Source of the DNA: Rubellimicrobium roseum
Lineage (GTDB): Bacteria; Pseudomonadota; Alphaproteobacteria; Rhodobacterales; Rhodobacteraceae
Assembly (NCBI RefSeq): GCF_006152145.1
Contig: NZ_VDFV01000028.1
Location: 1 to 49,686 of the forward strand
Length of the DNA stretch: 49,686 nucleotides
Direction: 5' to 3'
Shown here: one piece after another, positions 45,219-49,686 of the stretch
How positions within the stretch are numbered: position 1 is the stretch's first letter
Layout: each line of letters opens with the position of its first letter
Made by a program: the position numbers and the translations under genes
The notes under the pieces: model-generated
The model's input: the letters and a program-made list of their open reading frames with translations, nothing else
Database searches by the model: none
Told to the model about the DNA's origin: nothing

Positions 45219-45516
45219 ATGCCGGACCTGCTGACCCAAAGGGACCACCGCGCCCGGGCCGACCGCGAGATCGCCAAAGGCGACCCCCGGGGTCGCCCGC
45301 CGAGCCCTCCGGGTCGAGCAGTGGCGTGCTGTGGGGCAAGACACCCGCCGGCGCGAGGCGGTGCTGGCGGAGAGGGTGCAGTCCCTGGATCTCCTGCGCG
45401 AGATCCGCGCCGAGATCGATCGCAGCACCGAGGAGATCGTAGGCGGTCCTGACCCCCACGGCCCCGATCCAGTCCCGCATCGCGAGGCGCTCCTTCTTGC
45501 TGTGCCAGAAGCCTGA
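45219..45516 (+). pseudogene. small helical hypothetical protein, frameshifted
   Basis: The reading begins MPDLLTQRDHRARADREIAKG at an ATG preceded by GGGAG. The frame is lost in the C-run at about 45285-45292 and continues one frame over as VARRALRVEQWRAVGQDTRR and EAVLAERVQSLDLLREIRAEI. Together these give about 75 helical residues like small uncharacterised alphaproteobacterial proteins with heptad-like charge patterns. The tail after about residue 75 is probably beyond the original end. Function unknown. Confidence 0.5.
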
Positions 45517-45524
45517 TCACAGGC

Positions 45525-46430
45525 CTACAGCATGGGAAGCCGGCGCGGCCGGGGGCCAAGCGGGAACACGGCGTCGATCCGGGCGAGCTCGGCTTCCGTC
45601 AGCCGCAGCGCGCCTGCGGCCGCGTTGTCGGCGGCGTGCTCGGGGCTGGACGCCTTGGGGATCGTGAACAAGGATGGCCGCCGCACCAGGAACCGGAGGG
45701 CCACCTGGCGCGCGGTCGCGCTGTGGTCTGCTGCGATGTCCTCCAGCACGCTGCCGCCGGGTGCGCGCGGGCCGGGAAAGCTGCCATGACCGAAGGGGCT
45801 GTAGGCGACCACGGCGACGCCGTGCGCCTCGCACCAGGGCTGCACGGCGTGCTCGATCGCGCGCTCCTCCAGGTTGTAGAGCACCTGATTGCAGGCGATC
45901 CGGCCCTCGCCCCCGGCAGCCCAGGCGGCATCGAGGTTGGGCACGTCGAAGTTGCTCACCCCCCAAGACAGGATCTTGCCCTGTTCTCGGAGTCGCTCGA
46001 AGCCGGCGAAGGTGTCCTCGAGCGGGTGCGGACCGGGCCAGTGCAGGAGGTAACAGTCCAGCCGGTCGGTGCGCAGGCGCGCGAGCGAGCGCTCGCAGGC
46101 CGCCACGGTCCCGGCACGCGAGGCGTTGCTGGGGAGGACCTTGGAGACGAGGAACACCTCGTCCCGCCGCCCGGCGATGGCTTCGCCGACCACGGCCTCG
46201 GCATCGCCGTACATCTCGGCGGTGTCGAGGTGGGTCATGCCGAGATCGAGGCCGCGGCGCAGGGCGGCGACCGCGGTGGGCCGGTGCGCGTCGTCGATGT
46301 ACCAGGTTCCCTGGCCGATGACTGCCACGTCGCGCGGCACGGAACCGAACGGGCGCCGCTCCATCCCCTCCGGTTCCGACGGAGACGAAGGCGCGTGCTG
46401 CGCAGCGCCGGCTGGGGCGGCAGGTTTCAT
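45525..46430 (-). CDS. aldo/keto reductase
   Basis: This 301-aa NADPH-dependent reductase has the catalytic tetrad Asp69 and Tyr74 (LDTAEMYG), Lys97 (LVSKVLP) and His130 (YLLHWPG). It reduces aldehydes or ketones in the cytoplasm. The ATG at 46430 overlaps the stop of the DJ-1-like gene (ATGA); a start at 46364 is also possible and would remove a low-complexity Ala/Pro leader. It is the last gene of the aldehyde-stress operon. Confidence 0.92.
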   Translation of the reverse strand: MKPAAPAGAAQHAPSSPSEPEGMERRPFGSVPRDVAVIGQGTWYIDDAHRPTAVAALRRGLDLGMTHLDTAEMYGDAEAVVGEAIAGRRDEVFLVSKVLPSNASRAGTVAACERSLARLRTDRLDCYLLHWPGPHPLEDTFAGFERLREQGKILSWGVSNFDVPNLDAAWAAGGEGRIACNQVLYNLEERAIEHAVQPWCEAHGVAVVAYSPFGHGSFPGPRAPGGSVLEDIAADHSATARQVALRFLVRRPSLFTIPKASSPEHAADNAAAGALRLTEAELARIDAVFPLGPRPRRLPML

Positions 46431-47002
46431 TCGGCCGCTGCCTGCCGTGATGGCCCACGTGCGCTGGCGAACAGCTTGATCACCTCGGGGTTGAAGGCCG
46501 GGATGTCGTCGGGTTTGCGGCTCGTGACGAGGCCCTGATCAACGACGACGTCTTGATCCACCCACTGCGCCCCGGCATTCTGGAGGTCGGTCTTCAGCGA
46601 CGGCCAGGAAGTCAGGCGCCGCCCGTGTGCGGCGCCCGCCTCAATGATGGTCCAGGGGCCGTGGCAGATCGACGCCACGGGCTTGCCGGCGTCGAAGAAG
46701 GCCTTCACGAACGCGACCGCCTCGGGCAAAGCCCGCAGTTTATCGGGGTTGATGACGCCGCCCGGAAGAAGGAGCGCGTCGAAGTCTTCGGGCCGGGCGC
46801 TGTCGAGGGCCATGTCCACCGGGAAGGTGTCGCCCCACTCCTTGAAGTTCCAGGCCTTCACCTGGCCGTCCATGGGCGACACGAGCCGGGTCTCGGCGCC
46901 TGCCTCGTCGAGGGCCTGGCGCGGCTCGGTCATCTCGACCTGCTCGAAGCCGTCCGTCACCAGGATCGCGACCTTCAGTCCGTTGAGGGTTTCAGCGGCC
47001 AT
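46427..47002 (-). CDS. DJ-1/PfpI-family protein
   Basis: This 191-aa class I glutamine-amidotransferase-like protein has the nucleophile Cys113 in ASICHGPW and a nearby acidic partner in DGFEQVE (residues 17-23). Family members act as proteases, chaperones or glyoxal/methylglyoxal deglycases. The start at 47002 is preferred because GGAG lies 8 nt upstream; a GTG at 47047 that overlaps the FmdB-like stop is the alternative. It fits an operon handling reactive aldehydes. Confidence 0.9.
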   Translation of the reverse strand: MAAETLNGLKVAILVTDGFEQVEMTEPRQALDEAGAETRLVSPMDGQVKAWNFKEWGDTFPVDMALDSARPEDFDALLLPGGVINPDKLRALPEAVAFVKAFFDAGKPVASICHGPWTIIEAGAAHGRRLTSWPSLKTDLQNAGAQWVDQDVVVDQGLVTSRKPDDIPAFNPEVIKLFASARGPSRQAAAE

Positions 47003-47043
47003 GTTCGTGTCTCCGTTCGACAAGAGTTGGGTTTGGGCGGCGC

Positions 47044-47376
47044 TCACCGCCCGCTCAGACGCACCGGCCCGCTCGACGAGAAGACGCGACCGCCCTTCGA
47101 GGACAGGGCGCTCGGGATGGGTGACGCACGCGCGCAGCAGCCGCAGCCGGCGGGATGGGACGCCTTCGGGGCACGTGGGCTGCTCACATGACGCTCGTTT
47201 GAAGCAAGGGCGCTGCGCCGGGTCGGGTCCATGCCGGCGATGGCGGGGGCCCTGCGGAACGTTCGCGACGCCTCGGCCCCGCAGGCCGGGCAGGCGCAGG
47301 GATCACGGAACTCCGCCATCGGCCGCATCGCCGTGAACGGCCCGCACGCTGGGCAATCGTAGTCGTAGTTTGGCAT
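47044..47376 (-). CDS. FmdB-type zinc-ribbon protein
   Basis: This 110-aa protein begins MPNYDYDCPACGPFTAMRPM and has a second CPACG, giving the Cys4 zinc ribbon of the FmdB regulatory-protein family. Its C-terminal half is polar and carries a further AGCGCCAR cysteine cluster. FmdB proteins are named for formamidase/formaldehyde operons. GAGG lies 5 nt before the ATG; the frame extends to 47445 into the dehydrogenase gene without support. Confidence 0.85.
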   Translation of the reverse strand: MPNYDYDCPACGPFTAMRPMAEFRDPCACPACGAEASRTFRRAPAIAGMDPTRRSALASNERHVSSPRAPKASHPAGCGCCARASPIPSALSSKGGRVFSSSGPVRLSGR

Positions 47377-47441
47377 GGCATCCTCGAGGCGCGAAGCGAC
47401 GGAGCGGCCGAGGGAACAGCCGCCCCGCTGGGGTTGGTCGG

Positions 47442-48596
47442 TCACGCGGCCGGCTTGAGGACCACCTTGGTCCAGCCGTCGTCGCGCGCGTCGAAGTGCT
47501 GGTAGGCGTTGGGTGCGTCACCCAGCGGCAGTTCATGCGAGACGATGAAGGACGGCTCGGCGCGGCCCGTCGAGATCAGGTCTCGCAGCTGCCGGTTGTA
47601 CGCCTTGACATTGCACTGGCCGGTGCCGATCGTCTGACCCTTGAACCAGAAAAGGCCATAGTCGAAGACGATCTCGCCCTGCTTGTAGAGCGGATCCTGG
47701 GGCGCCGGATCCTGCGGCGTGTAGACGCCGACCACCCCGATGCCGCCGGTGAACTTCACTGACCTTACCAGGTCGTTCATGGTCATGTTGGGGTGCTCGT
47801 GGCCGTCCGGGTCATGGGCCTGGTAGCCAACGCACTCGCAACCGCGGTCGGCGCCGAGGCCGTTTGTCAACTCAAGGACCTGGTCCACCGGGGAGCCCTT
47901 GGAGTCGTCGATGGTCAAAGCCCCGATCGAGCCTGCGAGGCGCAGACGGTCGGGATGGCGGTCGACGACCATGACCATGCAGGCGCCCTTGATCATCGCG
48001 GCGTGAGCCGCCATGAGGCCGACCGGCCCGGCTCCGTAGATGACGACCGACTCGCCGGGACGCAGTCCTGCGAGCTCGGTAACATGCCAGCCGGTCGGGA
48101 AGATGTCGGCCAGCATCACATAGTCGTTCTGCCGCTCCTCCGCGTCCGGCGGCAGCTTCAGGCAATTGTAGTCGCCGTAGGGGACGCGAAGAAGGTCGGC
48201 CTGACCGCCCCGATAGGGTCCCATATCGGCGAAGCCGTACGCGGCACCGGCCATGTTCGGCATGACGCTTCGATCCGCCGTGGTCAGGCAGAAGGCGCTC
48301 AGGCCGCGCTCGCAGTTCTTGCAGAACCCGCAACCGATGTTGAAAGGGATGGCGACCCAGTCCCCAACCTTCACCCGGTCCGCCGCGTCGCCCACTTCGG
48401 CCACCTGGCCGAGGTTCTCGTGCCCGAACACGCCGCCCTGCGGGAAGTCGGTTCGGCCCTCATACATGTGCAGGTCGGAGCCGCAGATGTTGGTGCTCGT
48501 GATCCGTACCAGAACGTCCGTCGGCCTCTCGATCCGCGCGTCCGGCACGTCTTGCACCGCAACATCGCGCGGTCCGTTATAGACAACTGCTCTCAT
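47442..48596 (-). CDS. zinc alcohol dehydrogenase, formaldehyde dehydrogenase-like
   Basis: This 384-aa medium-chain dehydrogenase resembles glutathione-independent formaldehyde dehydrogenases. Catalytic zinc ligands are Cys38 (NICGSD) and His59 (FGHEN); structural zinc cysteines are Cys89, Cys92, Cys95 and Cys103; the NAD motif is GAGPVG. The FNIGCGFCKNC and GQADLLRVPYGDYNCLKLP regions support this class. The ATG at 48596 has GGGAG 6 nt upstream; an in-frame extension to 48671 is rejected. It leads the operon with the FmdB-like, DJ-1-like and aldo/keto reductase genes. Confidence 0.92.
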   Translation of the reverse strand: MRAVVYNGPRDVAVQDVPDARIERPTDVLVRITSTNICGSDLHMYEGRTDFPQGGVFGHENLGQVAEVGDAADRVKVGDWVAIPFNIGCGFCKNCERGLSAFCLTTADRSVMPNMAGAAYGFADMGPYRGGQADLLRVPYGDYNCLKLPPDAEERQNDYVMLADIFPTGWHVTELAGLRPGESVVIYGAGPVGLMAAHAAMIKGACMVMVVDRHPDRLRLAGSIGALTIDDSKGSPVDQVLELTNGLGADRGCECVGYQAHDPDGHEHPNMTMNDLVRSVKFTGGIGVVGVYTPQDPAPQDPLYKQGEIVFDYGLFWFKGQTIGTGQCNVKAYNRQLRDLISTGRAEPSFIVSHELPLGDAPNAYQHFDARDDGWTKVVLKPAA

Positions 48597-48948
48597 CGCG
48601 TTCTCCCAATCTGTAGCCGCATGCTCGCCAGGGAAAGTGTTGTGCAGTCTCCGGCGGACTATACGGTTCATCCCTTAGGGGTTGAACCATCGGTCGAGTT
48701 GGGCCCCAGCCGTCAGGTCTTGATTGGTCCCTATGTCGGGGATTGTCATACTTCCATTGGCGTTCAGCGGCTCAGCTTCAGTGGCCGTGTAGGCGCAATT
48801 TTTCCATTGGACCGGCGTTCTGAGGAACTGTCCGGAACTTTCGTGAGGTGGTCGATTTACAGGACAGGGAGCAGGCAGGCGGGTCTTCGAGGGATCTCAC
48901 CCCCTGCAACTATTGGAAAGCTCGCCACAAACCGGGGCCGCATAGTGT
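48597..48948. other. 352-bp intergenic region upstream of the formaldehyde dehydrogenase-like gene
   Basis: No gene is supported. A direct repeat TTCCATTGG occurs at about 48752-48760 and 48802-48810. The region should hold the promoter for the aldehyde-stress operon, since the neighbouring FixJ-like gene reads toward it and ends at 48949. Confidence 0.45.
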
Positions 48949-49611
48949 TTAATGCGCGCCGCTTGGTGTGATACCTGCGGCCAAAGCGATCTGGAGCAGT
49001 TCGGTCAGGCTGCCCGCATTGAGGCGGTTCATCACCTGGGCGCGGTGAAGTTCCACGGTGCGAGGGCTGATCCCGAGCTTCTGACCAATGGACTTGTTGG
49101 TCCCGCCTCCGAGCAGGCCGACGAGCACCTCACGCTCGCGGGGCGTTAGCCTGGCCACGCGGGCATCGGCGTTCTCATCGCGAGTCGTCAGCCGCACCAT
49201 GGCATGACACTCCGCCAGGGTCTTTGCCAGCAACGTGCGGAGAGACGCCTCGTCCTTCGCGATCACGTAATCCGTGGCGCCTGCCTTCATTGCTGCAACC
49301 CCGGTCATGGCATCGGTGGTGGGTGCATCGAGCGCGACCGTCGGCAGCGGGATCGACCGTGCCCTGAGTTCACGCAGGATCGAGAGTCCCTCCTTCCTTC
49401 TCCTGCGTAGGTCTACGAGCACGCACCCCGGCGCGAGCACCGTGGCAACGTCGAGGAAGGTGGAGGCGCTATCGAAGATCTGCGCCCGGTGTCCGATCGA
49501 GCGAACAAGGCCCGCCAACCTGCGGACCTCAGCGGCCGTGGTGCTGACGATATAGACCTGGTTGACCTCCTCTTGGGTCAGGTCCTCGGTGATCCCGCCG
49601 ATCCGGGTCAC
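48949..49611 (-). CDS. FixJ/NarL-type response-regulator-like protein
   Basis: This 220-aa protein has an N-terminal receiver-like domain and a C-terminal LuxR-type helix-turn-helix (about residues 152-208: RLTPREREVLVGLLGGGTNKSIGQKLGISPRTVELHR). Asp67 (CVLVDLR) matches the phosphorylated Asp and Lys119 (IAKDE) the conserved Lys, but the acidic pair after the first strand is replaced by Ser-Thr-Thr (VYIVSTTAAE), so phosphorylation may be weak or absent. The start is a GTG at 49611 with poor Shine-Dalgarno sequence, overlapping a possible upstream stop (GTGA). The frame stays open to the window edge, so the true start could lie outside. Confidence 0.85.
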   Translation of the reverse strand: MTRIGGITEDLTQEEVNQVYIVSTTAAEVRRLAGLVRSIGHRAQIFDSASTFLDVATVLAPGCVLVDLRRRRKEGLSILRELRARSIPLPTVALDAPTTDAMTGVAAMKAGATDYVIAKDEASLRTLLAKTLAECHAMVRLTTRDENADARVARLTPREREVLVGLLGGGTNKSIGQKLGISPRTVELHRAQVMNRLNAGSLTELLQIALAAGITPSGAH

Positions 49612-49686
49612 GTTGCGGCGTTGTTGCGCAACTCGAGTTGAGGCCGAGTTCGCCCCTTTCCCCTCGAGGTCAGGCGACGCGCGTGA
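49608..49686 (-). CDS. possible 3' end of an upstream gene (partial)
   Basis: On the minus strand one frame runs from the window edge to TGA at 49610-49608 and ends LELRNNAAT. The TGA overlaps the GTG start of the FixJ-like gene (GTGA), as expected of a coupled upstream gene, perhaps a sensor kinase. No family motif is visible and the reading could be chance. Confidence 0.25.
   Translation of the reverse strand, partial: HARRLTSRGKGRTRPQLELRNNAAT

Noticed and set aside
45517-46458. A 313-codon reading on the minus strand in another frame over the aldo/keto reductase
   Set aside because: It is Arg-rich with no motif, while the reductase frame has the full catalytic tetrad.
1-49686. CRISPR array, prophage or conjugative genes
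   Set aside because: No regularly spaced short repeats, cas-like, phage-structural, integrase or relaxase motifs were found.

Overview
The window is high-GC DNA with dense, often overlapping operons (ATGA, TGATG and GTGA junctions) and Shine-Dalgarno-type GGAGG sites. The proteins look alphaproteobacterial, and the many ABC importers together with RpiR, ROK and PotD-type families fit a Rhodobacterales (Rubellimicrobium- or Roseobacter-like) chromosome. That placement is inferred from protein style only. No rRNA, complete tRNA, CRISPR array, integrase or recognisable transposase was found.

Region by region: (1) 0.2-7.3 kb is an arabinoside/oligosaccharide module: a GH51 arabinofuranosidase and an ArsR-like regulator face a sugar-binding protein and two permeases, with the ATPase convergent. 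(2) 7.3-9.6 kb is a decayed trkA-trkH potassium-uptake locus, with several frameshifts, an internal deletion and two nonsense codons. (3) 9.7-11.2 kb encodes a phospholipase D-like protein, followed by about 600 bp of non-coding DNA with an 86-bp repeat. (4) 11.8-22.1 kb holds a LuxR-type regulator and a nine-gene operon: a PotABCD-like importer, a nitrilase-family amidase, a trimethylamine dehydrogenase-like Fe-S flavoprotein, an aldehyde dehydrogenase and an M20 amidohydrolase. (5) 22.2-31.9 kb is a second amine/peptide module: LysR, DUF1028, RidA, a flavin monooxygenase and an RpiR regulator on one strand, and a second PotDABC-like importer with a P1 (DmpA-type) peptidase on the other. (6) 31.9-32.3 kb carries a second copy of the repeat and a CCA-ending piece of an initiator-tRNA-like 3' end. 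(7) 32.3-42.7 kb is an RbsABC-type sugar system with a ROK repressor, a cytoplasmic paralogue of the binding protein, a TIM-barrel isomerase, a Gfo/Idh/MocA dehydrogenase, an inserted alpha/beta hydrolase and an ABM-domain protein. (8) 42.8-45.5 kb is eroded DNA: a frameshifted winged-helix/TPR regulator, a DUF1127 gene and a frameshifted small helical protein. (9) 45.5-48.6 kb is an aldehyde-stress operon (formaldehyde dehydrogenase-like, FmdB-like, DJ-1/PfpI, aldo/keto reductase). (10) 49 kb has a FixJ-like regulator with a degenerate acidic pocket.

The theme is uptake of plant- or soil-derived sugars and amines coupled to oxidation. The most novel-looking parts are the two amine modules lying between near-identical direct repeats at 11.65 and 31.97 kb, and the ROK regulator paired with a signal-less binding-protein paralogue. 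Each of the four binding-protein genes is followed within about 30 nt by a strong GC-rich hairpin, a repeated arrangement likely to set transporter stoichiometry.
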